DNA from: Prorocentrum cordatum
Taxonomy: Eukaryota > Sar > Dinophyceae > Prorocentrales > Prorocentraceae
NCBI GenBank assembly: GCA_963575745.1
Contig: CAUYUJ010019949.1
Location: 693,964 to 757,963, forward strand
DNA: 64,000 bases
Direction: 5' to 3'
Shown here: positions 22,501 to 32,700 of the stretch, piece by piece
Layout: every line of letters begins with the position of its first letter
Numbering within the stretch: the stretch's first letter is position 1
Program-made: the position numbers and the translations under genes
The notes under the pieces: model-generated
Told to the model about the DNA's origin: nothing
Seen by the model: only the letters and a program-made list of their open reading frames with translations
Databases searched by the model: none

Positions 22501-23470
22501 TGTGGCCTCCTGGACCCCACCTGAGGCTTCCTGAAGCCTCTTGGGGTTCCCAGGGGGGATATCTAACATGTGGCCGTCGGGGCCCCTCAAAATGGGAGGG
22601 GGCACACGAGCAGGAAAAATCAACTTATCGGCACCGGATGTGTATTAAGTTGACACGTTCTGATAGGGGGCCTCCTGGGGCCTCCTGGGAGCCTCCTGGG
22701 AATCTCCTGCGGACCCCTGGGGCCTGTCCTGGGCGTTCTGCGGCCTCCTGAAGCTCTCTGGGGCCTCCTGGGGCCCCCAGGGTCCCAGGGGGAATATGTA
22801 ACATCTGGTCTTCTGGGCCCCCAGGCTGGGCCACCTCTTGCGCAGCATCTGAGAGCTCAGAGTTGCGAGAATGTCTTGTGCGAAACGGGCCGGACCACCT
22901 TGCGCACGGCATCTCAGAGCTCAGAGTTGCGAGGATGTCTCAGCCGAGATGGGCCGGACCACCTCGCGCAGGGCATCTCGGAGCCCAGAGTTGCGTGGAT
23001 GTCTCCAACGTGACGGGCTGGACCACCTCGCGCGCGCCACCTCTCGCACGGCACCTCGGGGCTCAGAGTTTCGAGGATGTCTCAAGCGAAACGGCCCGGA
23101 CCACCTCTCGCGCGGCGTCCCAGAGCGCAACTTATCGAGGATGTCTCAGGCGAAACGGCCAATCCCGGCCAACTCAGAAACGAGAGTTGTGAGGATGTCT
23201 CAAGCGAAACAACCAAAACCATATATTTTTTTGTGAGGATGTCTCTGCTCCGACTTCCCTCGGCCGGAGTTAGTTTCTACCACAACAGCACCCCGTTCAG
23301 CAAGCTGTTTGGGGAACAAGCGTTTCGCTTGGGACATCCTCAGTATTCCCACACCGAATGGGATTTTACCTTGTTGTTTATCGCAAAGAATTTCGCTGGC
23401 CAGAACCGGGGGAAACAACACAATACCATAAGAGAACTTTGGGCCCGCGCCATTTCCGGGAAAAGTGGAT
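19561..23470 (+). repeat. CR copy 4 (H-A-C-B-J-B-E-D)
   Basis: H runs 19565-19690, two A units 19670-20420, C 20420-20640, and B about twenty units over 20640-22015 with J at 21335-21510. A linker ('gtgtcccgcaccccgtgatttatcgatcgg', also at 44885) leads through a (CTC)n tract (22197-22250) into E units, and D closes at 23310-23470. D ends ten bases before a kinesin exon. Confidence 0.85.
22255..23240 (+). repeat. Array E, ~62-68-bp unit, split by a CCTCCTGGGG minisatellite
   Basis: Units contain 'cagagttgcgaggatgtctcaggcgaaacgggc' followed by GGACCACCTCGCGC. Copies lie at 22255-22440 and 22830-23240. Between them, 22436-22800 is a 'ggcctcctgg' minisatellite. The same E unit in reverse orientation forms 54850-55790. 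Confidence 0.85.
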
Positions 23471-23479
23471 GGGTCATAG

Positions 23480-23540
23480 GAGAACACGTTCAAGGGCGAC
23501 AAGACCTATGTGGGCAAGATCAACTTGATCGATCTTGCAG
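23480..23540 (+). CDS. Kinesin exon a: switch II strand (GKINLIDLAG)
   Basis: This 61-base exon encodes ENTFKGDKTYVGKINLIDLA plus the first base of the next Gly codon. It matches the kinesin strand before switch II (consensus x-G-K-L/I-x-L-V/I-D-L-A-G-S-E-R). The acceptor is CATAG|GAG at 23478-23479. The donor is GCAG|GCTGCT, a GC donor, placed because the next exon supplies exactly GC-TCG-GAG and so restores DLAG-SE. Reading on without splicing gives CSARE, which does not fit the family. Its acceptor lies only ten bases after a D-block repeat. Confidence 0.88.
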
Positions 23541-23944
23541 GCTGCTCGGCGCGAGAAGGTCGATGCGCCTTCGATTCGTTTGTTGACTTGCGTGTCGAGG
23601 AAGGCTGGTTCTTCGGTTCGCATGGGCATTCGCGGACATTCGCGCGAACATTCGCGCTGATATCCAGACCTTCGCGCAGAAGTTGCCAGCGTAAGGCCGC
23701 GCGTAAGCGCTCTGTTTCCCAGTGAATTTGCGACAATATATAGCGGCTTGCGTAAGCCACCGCGTAAGGTCGCCGGGCCTTTTTCAAATCTCGTCGTTAA
23801 ATTGCAGCGTGAGGGTCAGCACGAGCCGCGCAAGCTTGGCATCGGTGTCGTTCAGCGAGGTGGGAAGTGCAATCCGAGCTTGGCATCCACGACCGGCAAG
23901 CCTGCCTCTGGGGACCCAGCTTGGAACCAGTGTTCCAAGACCCA

Positions 23945-24260
23945 AGTAGGAGGAGGAGGAGGAGGAGGAGGAGGAGGAGGAGGAGGAGGAGGGGGAGAAG
24001 GAGAAGGAGGAGGAGGAGAAGGAGGAGGAGGAGAGGTAGGAGGAAAACTGGCTTGAACGCTACAGCCTACCTGCTAAAGTCCGCCAAACAGTAACAGTAG
24101 GAAGAAGAGGAGGAGGAGGAGGAGGAGGTGGTGCAGGTGCAGGTGCAGGTGCAGGTGCAGGTGCAGGTGCAGGTGCAGGTGCAGGTGCAGGTGGAAGAGG
24201 AGGAGAAGGAGGAGGAGGAGGAGGAGGTGGAGGTGGAGCTGGATCTGGAGGTGGAGAAGG
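23945..24260 (+). repeat. (GGA)n and (GGTGCA)n arrays in kinesin intron 1
   Basis: GGA/GAA triplets fill 23945-24045 and 24100-24127. Eleven GGTGCA hexamers lie at 24128-24192, then more GGA/GGT to about 24260. All are purine-rich on the coding strand of the kinesin. Confidence 0.93.
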
Positions 24261-25282
24261 AGGTGGACGCTGGAAACCACTGCCCCTGGAATGGGTGTCT
24301 CTGAGGAGCACGATGGTCCAAGGTGGGGTCCCTAGGGGGCTGCGCCCAGAGCTATGGGCAGCTACGGGCATTGGAGCAGCGGGTCCCAGGGCGGAAGTGG
24401 GGAATCGATCCAGAACCCTCTCGGTCCATCGGGGACCAAGGAAAGCCTACAAGTTACGCGCTGTACGTCGGAGGCCACCTGAGTGTTGACTGCAACACGC
24501 GGGCGCGTCTTTGGCGCGCCGAGGAGGGAAGGCCAGGAGACCTTTGGAAAAATAGTCGCGCGATCATCAGTCAGCCACGGGATCATCAGTCAGACAAGAA
24601 GGATGTTGCTTTTCAGCGCATGCGTTACTTCCAAGCCAGCGCACAGTATCGACGTCATGTGTCGGCGGAGAGCGAAGATGCGTACATCGTACGTTTTTCT
24701 GACCCCGTGTTTTTTTGCATGATCTTGAATAACATATGAGTGCCAACCTATCACTCGACAGCGTGCTTCAACAAGCAAGGCAGCACCATCTCAGCAGCCC
24801 CGCTCTCCTCAAGCAGTTTGAGTTGATGTTGGAAGTTGTAGCATGCCTGACCCGGCAACTCGTAGTACAGTGTTTGCTCCTGGGAGCCTTGACCAGCTCG
24901 TCCTACAAGGAAGGATGTCAAGAGGCCGCCCCATCTAGTGCTCGGACACCACATGCGTAAGAGATCGGCGGTGCAACTGTTTTTGGGGGGGGCGGAGGGG
25001 AACTGGTGTCTCGATAGGTGCCTGCAAGGAACACGGGCGCCTCCTCCCTCCCCATGGACTCCCCCGCGGAGCCCCCCCAAAAAATGACCGAGCCTTCGCC
25101 GCAGGGCTCCTCCCCCCCCCCCCCGCACGGGCCTCGAGGGTCGAAGCTTCGGGAGCGAGGCTCAGCGATCGGGGGGGGGGGCCTCCGCAGCCCTGCGGCG
25201 GACCGGGGCCCGGCGGCTCGGGTTGCGCCCTGGAGAGACCGTCGGTCCGAGGGTGCTCTCCGGGGCTGGTCGGAGGGGCTCT

Positions 25283-25481
25283 GTCGGGTCGGGCGAAAGG
25301 GGGGGATTGGGAAAGGGGGGGTTACGAAATTTGCTGCATGCAGCTGGTTTCGGCCTCACCGAGGGGCCAATTCCTCGATACATGGCCGCTCCCGGCGCCG
25401 GGAGGCGCCGGGAAAATCAGCTACGTGAGTTGATTCTCAAACCCCCCCTTTGCTATCCCCCCCTTTCGCCCGACCCGACTC
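25283..25481. mobile_element. ~200-bp foldback (MITE-like) element
   Basis: The left arm, 25283-25325, is 'gtcgggcgaaagggggggattgggaaagggggg'. The right arm, 25440-25481, is its near-perfect reverse complement ('cccccctttgctatccccccctttcgcccgac'). The core holds 'tgctgcatgcagctggtttcggcc' and the palindrome 'cccggcgccggg'. A diverged core copy lies at 38963-39060. There is no ORF. Target duplications were not evident. Confidence 0.6.
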
Positions 25482-26271
25482 TGAGGTTCGCACATCCCAG
25501 GTGTGGTCTGTCAGGGGGGCGGTGAGGAGCAGAGCTCCCCCAGCGTTGGCCAGTCGGTGGCGGTGAGGTTCGCACATCCCACTCGGAGGCGTCCCCAGTG
25601 CCTGCTCGCCCCCTGCAGGGGGGACAGTGCCAATCTGATCACCACACGCCAGCACGAAGGAAGGGAGATCCTGAAGGAAGGGGATGCCGTAGATTACTGC
25701 TTGTTTGGGGGGCCCTGGGGCCCTCCTGGAGCCTCGGGACATCACGAAACCACTCAGAGTGAAAAGTCGTCCAGAGGGAACACCTTGGGTCCAGAATCCG
25801 TTTCCACCAGCAAGTGTTTCCTTCGTGCCAACGCCAGGGGGCTCGCCACTTCCACCTGAGGATCGAGGAGGCGGGATGATCCAGGGTCGAGGAGAGTTTG
25901 GACGTGTTGGGGCGGTTTGGATGCTTCTTGGGGGGGGTCATGGGAGGCTCTTTCCCCCGTGGGTCCTCAGCCCCCGCTTCCTCAGGAGAAGTGGTGGCCG
26001 CCCTTGGTGGTGACCCCCCACCCCCTGCAGTGCTTGGGCAGGGACGAGTTGCCCCCAGACAGAAGGCGCTTCTGCTGCCCGGTTGTTCGCCGTCGTCGCC
26101 ACGGAGTCAATGCCAGGACAGGCGAGACACGAGGCGACCGAGTGGGAGCTCCTATTTTGCATCCCGTTGCTTGATGTTCCTCCTCTTTCCTCCCCGTCCC
26201 TCTTTCTCGTGGCCTTCCTCGGGAGGACCTGTTCTCGGCGATCCATTTGGGCACCCAGCTTTGCCCCGCAG

Positions 26272-26321
26272 GCTCGGAGAACACTGGCAAGTCGGGCGTG
26301 TCAGGCCAGGGCATGAAGGAG
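26272..26321 (+). CDS. Kinesin exon b: switch II loop (SENTGKSGVSGQGMKE)
   Basis: This 50-base exon begins with the last two bases of the Gly codon. It encodes SENTGKSGVSGQGMKE, equivalent to SER-x-x-KSG-x-x-G-x-R-x-KEA of kinesins, the switch II loop that links nucleotide state to microtubule binding. The acceptor is CCGCAG|GCTCGG and the donor is AAGGAG|GCGCCG (GC). Two usually conserved arginines differ: SEN instead of SER and GQG instead of GQR. These may be lineage changes or sequence errors. Without the flanking exons this piece would be too short to notice. Confidence 0.88.
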
Positions 26322-26384
26322 GCGCCGCGTCTTACCCGAGCGTGCGAAGCCCGTGGGTGCAAATTGCAGCAGTCGGACAGAATG

Positions 26385-26760
26385 CAGCAAACAAGTCTGG
26401 GCGCACCTTCGAGCCAGGTCAGGCCCATGGATCTCCAGCTCAAGAAACTACATGGTCACCTACTGGACAGGCGATGTCATACGGTACGGGGCGTTGACTA
26501 AGGCATGTGCCCAGGAGGCTCCATACCCTGGAGGAGTCCTTATCTGATGAGGACGGCGGTGGTATCCATGGCCAATCCACAATTGGATTGCCTCCGGCTT
26601 CCAATTCCTGATCTAAGAGTTTCCTATCCAATGCCCTCACTATAATGCAGCAAATAAGTCAGGGCGCTTGTTCGAGCCAACGCAGGGCCATGGATCTCCA
26701 GCTTACGAAGTCACACTGGGGCGCCTACTGGGAGTGGGCGGGCGATGCCACATTCGTGAA
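26385..26760 (+). repeat. Imperfect direct duplication in kinesin intron 2
   Basis: 'aatgcagcaaacaagtctgggcgcacctt' to 'cacctactgg' (about 26381-26465) recurs as 'aatgcagcaaataagtcagggcgcttg' to 'cgcctactggg' (about 26644-26732). Between them lies the repeat shared with 2740-2885. Confidence 0.75.
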
Positions 26761-27409
26761 GTGAGTTGTAGATGCGATCGTCTTTCTCGTCTTTTGTCGT
26801 CGGCTACGCGACTCGCCCCTCCCCCCATGCGTTCAGGAGCAGTCCAGAGGGTGGACACATCATTCGATCCCCGTTACCCGCGAGAGGTCTTTCATGCTAA
26901 GGGCCTTCCCCCTCCCCCTCAGCTCCCGGCTGGGCATAGTCGTCTCTCCCATCCTCGCCCCGCCCTTCCTCGCCCTCCTCGCTCTCCCTCCTCGCCCTCC
27001 TCCTCCTCGTGCTCCCCTCATCACCCCGCCCCCCTTCGTCCTCCCCCTCGATGACGACGGCGGTGGCCTCAGCAGTGGCCGCCACGGGGGGGATTCTTTT
27101 CCCAACATTGATGTCGGTCGCAATTCGTCAACAATCCCGCGCAAAAAAAAACAGCTACCAGTATAAAAACGGGATTAGCTATCGGCGCCGGCCATGGAAG
27201 CGTTCTGGACTTCGTCTACGCGTCACGTGTTGGGACACGAATGTCTGCCAGGAGAGCCAGATAATGAGACAAAGTTTCGAACATTTGCATATGTGCATTT
27301 CGCATTTCATGCATGCAGTGGCGTTCGGCGCATCCCGCCACCGTGTTTGTTTGTGGGTGCGAGACGCCATGGAAACATCGTCGGGGGCATCGCGATGTCT
27401 TAGAATGTG

Positions 27410-27640
27410 GGCCTTTTGCGATTCTCCTGGAGGCCTACTCGGGGCCTCTTGGGGGCCTGCAGGGAGCCTCTTTGGTGCATATCGGATGCTCCTCGGGAGC
27501 TAATTGGGAGCGTCTGCCAGTACTGGGCCAATCTTGGAGGGGAGGTTTCCAGCGGTTCAGCGGAGGTGCCTTTTTTGTTGCCCTTCTTCGGGGGCAGTCT
27601 TGGGGGCCTCTTGGGTCGTCTTGGACGCTCTTAAGACCGA
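27410..27640 (+). repeat. CTTGGGG-type minisatellite in kinesin intron 2
   Basis: Degenerate 'ggcctcttgggggcc' and 'tcttgggggcctctt' units of the same family as 15880-16560. Confidence 0.7.
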
Positions 27641-28044
27641 CCATGCGAAAATGCTACAACCATACAACACTCCGAATCGGGAGGGGAAAACACGCACACG
27701 CACAGACACAAAGAATCGTCGATTCTCCGAACACGGGAAGTGGAGGGAAAGAAGATTTGGGAATCTTGGGACGTGTTTATTTGGGCCCCTTCATCGGAGT
27801 GCCAAAGGATAGTGGGCCCTTGGGCCTTCCCCCAAGGCCCGCAAGACGGCCCAAGAGACCGCCATGACGGCTCCGGGAAGGGCCCCGCACATTGCCCCAG
27901 AGCACGTGCAAGGGGGTCGGGTCTCGAACCGCGCTCCGGAGGCCTCGGGGGAGAATGAGCGCCCAGCAATCTCATGAGCTGGGCGCCAAGGGCCCTCGAC
28001 GGGCCCACGGCGTCCTCCACGGCCGCGGACCTGGGAGGGTATAC

Positions 28045-28205
28045 GGAGGAGGAGGAGGAGGAGGAGGAGGAGGAGGAGGAGGAGGAGGAGGGGCCGCAGG
28101 AGCAGGAGCAGGCGCGGGACCAGGAGCGGGAGGAGAGGGAGGGCGGAGGAGGGGGGGGAGCACGGAGGGAAGGAGGAGCAGCAGGAAGAGGAGCAGGAGC
28201 AGCAG
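28045..28205 (+). repeat. (GGA)n tract in kinesin intron 2
   Basis: About 16 perfect GGA triplets at 28045-28093, then a degenerate purine-rich continuation. Confidence 0.9.
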
Positions 28206-28627
28206 AGCGAGAGCCCGTCATCCACCCCGTTGTTCGGGTCTAGCTTGAGCTTGCTCGTGCTAGATTTCGGTGCAAAACCCGCGAACCCTGCGAGGGAGTG
28301 AAGGGAGAGGGGAGTGAAGGAGGACGAAGGGGCGGATAGGATAGGTTGGGGTGGGAGAGGAGCAGCATTGGCAGGAGCAGAGGGAGGCGAGGGAGATGGT
28401 TTGGCACCCACAGGTAATTGTTGTTATGCTCGAAGTGTGCCAGATCCCTCTCGACCGCCTCTTACGATCGGTATGTCACAGCGCTCGTCCAAATCAGGCG
28501 CGGTGCCCTGGAAGTGGTAGTCTGTGGTTTCACGTCGTTGCGCTGGCAGCCTGCGCGCGCTCCTTCTGGACGACCACGTCGCACATGTGCGCGAATTGTG
28601 CAGCCACCAAAGCATGAATGCATGAAG

Positions 28628-28688
28628 GCCCAGAACATCAACAAGAGCTTGAGCGCTCTCGGAGATGTTATTCAGTCTCTGGAGGGGA
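28628..28688 (+). CDS. Kinesin exon c: helix alpha-4 (AQNINKSLSALGDVIQSLE)
   Basis: This 61-base exon encodes AQNINKSLSALGDVIQSLEG plus one base. INKSLSALGDVI is the near-invariant microtubule-binding helix of the switch II cluster. The acceptor is ATGAAG|GCCCAG. The donor is assigned as GGGGA|GCTGGA (GC, phase 1), since this joins in phase with the two leading bases of the next exon. A choice of GG or GA a few bases upstream would also keep frame, because 11 of 12 bases are shared between the two intron ends. The joined text would read QSLEGREVARNPHTPYRN. Confidence 0.9.
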
Positions 28689-29356
28689 GCTGGATGAGCA
28701 AACGCATGCAGAGCATTCGCAGGGAGGAAGGCGAGGCATGTTTCGGAGATGCCGATTCTGGCGGCGCTGAATGTGACCCACTTCCTCCCCGACTGCCTCC
28801 TGCGAGAGAGGGCATGGCAATCCGACGCGATTTGAATCATCCCTTTTTCTGGCTTTTCGGGTGTCCTGTGATTCCCTCGGCTACGAAATAGATTCCAAAC
28901 GCTTGAGTGCTAGCGCATTGCCATCGCAGTGAAGACTGGCCACGGGCGTTTCCATTCCAGGGTTTTGCCAGTCCCAAGCAGGCTCGTTTGCTCTCGTCGT
29001 CTCTCGATTTTCACGGGCTTCACGGCACCCAGATCAGCCGAACATGGCGCCAAGTGCCATAGTCGTTGTCACGACAATAATGCCGGGCGATGTTGGTTCT
29101 GAATCTTTCCATTCTGCCTCCGTTGGAGAATGTTGGCACGCGGCGCCCGCCGCGGCCGACTCTCGCGGGATCCGCAAGCAAGGATGGTACATTTCAACTG
29201 TAGATCGGAAGGATGGTTCGAGCGAGTTGACGATTGCGGGAAGGAAGGTGTTTGAACCAAAGAGGTGGTATCCAATGGAGGAGGCACGTGGTCGAGGAGG
29301 GGATCCTTCACGGGAGTAGGCCTGCACAGCTTGTTTTGACAGGTGGTCGGACGCAG

Positions 29357-29418
29357 GGGAGGTGGCAAGAAATCCGCATACGCCGTACAGAAATTCCAAG
29401 CTCACGATGATGCTCAAG
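29357..29418 (+). CDS. Kinesin exon d: helix alpha-5 region (PYRNSKLTMMLK)
   Basis: This 62-base exon encodes (GG)EVARNPHTPYRNSKLTMMLK. HTPYRNSKLT matches the H-x-P-Y/F-R-N/D-S-K-L-T signature that binds tubulin. The acceptor is ACGCAG|GGGAGG. The donor is CTCAAG|GAGCCT, a GA donor, because the next exon must start with GAC to give MMLK-DSLGGN as in other kinesins. GA 5' splice sites are known in dinoflagellates and very rare elsewhere. Confidence 0.9.
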
Positions 29419-29904
29419 GAGCCTCTCCTGCGCTCCCCCCTGCATCCTGCGGCTGGAGGAGTGTACTCCAGTTGAACATTGGCCATGCTTCCGAGAAGCT
29501 GTGCAGGGGGGGCGTGCACAGCCTTAACCATAACGTTTTCTAACGGCCGCAACGAGCATGTCATTGTCCGTCCTGGAGGCTGCTCACATGCAGAGGCGCA
29601 GCCACTACGAGGTATCATATGTGATATGACTGACAGGTGGCGTCGAGGATGGCTCGAAGACCGCTTGGTATGCTATGATAGCTCGAGGCGTTGCGTCGTA
29701 GCGGCGCAGTTTCAAGGTAGTTCTGAAGTGCTTGACGCGATACACCACATAATTACTGCATGTAGACGGTCGACGTTCTAGCAATGTTTCCTCCATTCCG
29801 TTTTTGTTTGACGAGCTCTGATTGTTTGGGTTTCATTCCAGAGGTCACTTGGGTAGTGAATGTATCCCCCATTCGTGGATCACTCTATCGTGGAGCGGAG
29901 AAGG

Positions 29905-30085
29905 AGTCGGATGATGATGGTGATGATGATGATGATGACGTTGATGATGACGTTGATGATGATGTTGATGATGATGCTGATGCTGATGCTGCTGATGATG
30001 ATACTGATGATGATGCTGATGATGATGATGATGATGCTGATGATGGTGGTGATGATGATGATGATGATGATGCTGAGGAGGAGGA
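29905..30085 (+). repeat. (GAT)n array in kinesin intron 4
   Basis: GAT triplets with interspersed GTT, GCT and GAC variants. Long aspartate or histidine ORFs over it are by-products. Confidence 0.95.
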
Positions 30086-31349
30086 GGATAAGAAAAAGAA
30101 GAAAGGAAATTCACAGAAGGAGGAACAGCAGAAGAATTTGCAGGAGGTTCCCCATGTTTGGGCCAGTCACCTGTTGCTTTGTGGGAGCCCCTCCCGGGAA
30201 CCCCGAAAAACCAGGGATGCGCCCACCAGTTGTACAAGTGCCCCAATTATTCGTTCAGCTTAGGGCGCTATCATCTTGGCACTCGAAACAGAAAAGGTGG
30301 GAGGCGGAGGTAGCGGAGGAGTGGCTCCAGGGAGAGAGGAGTGCAGGGAAGGAGGGAGGGACTAGACGAGGGCAGCGCCCTCCTCCAGCAGAAGCAGTGG
30401 GAGGAGGTGCAGGGAAGAAGGGAGGGACTGACTAGAGGAGAGCAACGTCCTCCTCCAGCGGCAGGAGCGGGGACGTGCTACAACAGGCCGGCAATATGAC
30501 CATCCCTAGCCCGATTCACCTTCCACCACCGTACCTCAAGAGTCCAGCGATTCGACCACCTCCCAAAGCAGCCTCTGCACACAGGTGGCTTGTGGATATC
30601 CCACCAGAGAAACGCACACCACAAACGCAGACGACCTTATGCGCACTCTTTCGCTCAAGAGCTCCATCGGCCATACTCGGCGGTCAAGTTGGATCCACGC
30701 CAATGCCACGCGGCCACCAGCAGCACGACCAAGAATACCTAACAGAAATAGCTTCACGCAATTTACGACAACAGGAGAACAATCAACGAGTCGAGATCAC
30801 CATGACGCTCAAAGCTCTACCAATGCCGAAGCCCTGATTTCCGACGGCAGAGCACAAAGCAGCACCAACGCCGAAGCCAAGACTTCCACCCCAAGCACAA
30901 GATGGACCAGACTGGGAATACACAGCTGCTTGCAAGTCAGCTTCTACATGGACATAAGTTACCACGTTTTCCCCTCCTCCACCAACTCACAAATGTTGCA
31001 TTCCGTATATCTCGCGATCTATATATACACAGATATATCATTGTCTGCCCATGCCATCACAGTCACAGGCCAGCCAGCAAGACCTGTGCCAGCCTCTGAT
31101 GCCGCTCTGACCCTCAGAGATTGTTAACAGTTCATCTTTTATCGGGAAGGGAGGAGGTGTTGGGGTGTGGGCTGCATGGGATCTGCTTGGGGAAGGCAAG
31201 ACGGATCGTTCGCCAACAGGGCTAGCCCGAGCAGAGCGCGCGCTCTTCCACCGCACCTCAATTCATTATTGTTTTCCCCACATCCAAAGTGGGGTTTTTG
31301 TTTTCTCTGCACTCGCCGCGCAGTATCTCACCCCCCCTTTCCTCTCTTT

Positions 31350-31830
31350 CACACACACACACACACACACTCACCATCATCACCATCGTCATCACCATCA
31401 GCCGCCATCATCGTCATCACACGCACACACTCATCATCATTACCATCATCATCGCCATCAACCACCATCACCGTCATCACGACTCATCATCACAATCTTT
31501 CATCACTACTCATCACCCTAATCCTCATCATCATCATCGCCACCATCGTCACCACTCGATCACCCACCCACTCACTCAATTACCCACTCATGCTCAGTAG
31601 GCTTCGGAGGCAGTAGTCTTCCGACGGCAGGACCGCCGCCACTCTCAACATCATCGTCACCATATCCATCATCATCTCTCGACCACCCACTCAGTGGCCA
31701 CCATGATCATCATCAGCACCATCATCATCATTCATTCATTCATTCATTCATTCATTCATTCATTCATTCATTCACTCATCATCATCATCATCATCATCAT
31801 CGTCATCATCATCATTCACCCACTCATCAT
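31350..31830 (+). repeat. (CA)n, (CAT)n and (ATTC)n cluster
   Basis: (CA)n at 31350-31372, degenerate CAT/CAC triplets at 31372-31560, twelve ATTC tetramers at 31727-31774, and CAT triplets at 31776-31815. All lie in kinesin intron 4. Confidence 0.93.
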
Positions 31831-31850
31831 TTCGTCATCACTCACCCCCT

Positions 31851-32570
31851 GGCTTGAATATGGAGGTAATATCAGGCGGGAGCCTCGTCTGTGAGTGAAT
31901 TGTGACGAAGTCTCAGGCGGGAGCCCCTCCCTACGGGGCCCGCACCTCATGTTTTTTATCCGAGGTGAGTCATCCGAAACGTGTAACTGTCGTCACTTTT
32001 GGGCCCCTGTGGCGTGAATCTGGAGGAAATATCAAGCGGGAGCCTCGTTTGTGAATGAACTGCGACGAAGTCTCAGGCGGGAAGCCTCTCCCTATGGGGC
32101 CCGCGCTTCACGTTTTTAATCCGAGGCGGGTCATCCGGAACGTGTAACTGTCGTCACTTTTGGGCCCCTGCGGCGTGAATCTGGAGGAAATATCAAGCGG
32201 GAACCTCGTCTGTGAGTGAATGGCGACGAAGTCTCAGGCGGGAAGCCTCTCCTTATGGGGCCCGCACTTCACGCTTTTAATCCGAGGCGGGTCATCCGGA
32301 ACGTGTAACAGTCGTCACTTTTGGGCCCCTGCAGCGTGAATCTGGAGGAAATATCAAGCGGGAACCTCGTCTGTGAGTGAATTGCGACGAAGTCTCAGGC
32401 GGGAAGCCTCTCCCTATGGGGCCCGCACCACACGTTTTTAATCCGAGGCGGGTCATCAGAAACGTGTAACTGTCGTCACTTTTGGCCTCCGGAGGGCTTG
32501 AATAAGTAGGATGTATCAGGCGGGAGCCTCGTCTGTGAGTGATTCGCGAGGAAATCACAGGCGGGAGCCC
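31851..32570 (+). repeat. Tandem array, 161-bp unit, about 4.5 copies
   Basis: Units start with GGC(G/T)TGAAT at 31851, 32011, 32172, 32333 and 32495, giving spacings of 160, 161, 161 and 162. Each holds 'tatcaagcgggagcctcgt', 'cgacgaagtctcaggcggg', 'ccgaggcgggtcatc' and 'gtgtaactgtcgtcactttt'. There is no sustained ORF. Confidence 0.93.
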
Positions 32571-32637
32571 GCCGGTCTGTCCCCGCGGGAGTCCCCGCGC
32601 TGAGCCAGCTCGAAGCATGCGAGCTGGAGCTGAGGCG

Positions 32638-32700
32638 CCGGAGGAGGAGGAGGAGGAGGAGAAGGAGGAGGAGGAGGAGGAGGACGAGGAACAGGAATTG
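32638..32700 (+). repeat. (GGA)n tract
   Basis: Some 15 GGA/GAA triplets between the 161-bp and 60-bp arrays. Confidence 0.92.

Noticed and set aside
24323-24500. A possible RNA-binding (PABP-like) exon reading GKPTSYALYVGGHL
   Set aside because: The resemblance to an RRM start is only about six residues. No acceptor or donor gives a sensible exon and no partner exon was found.
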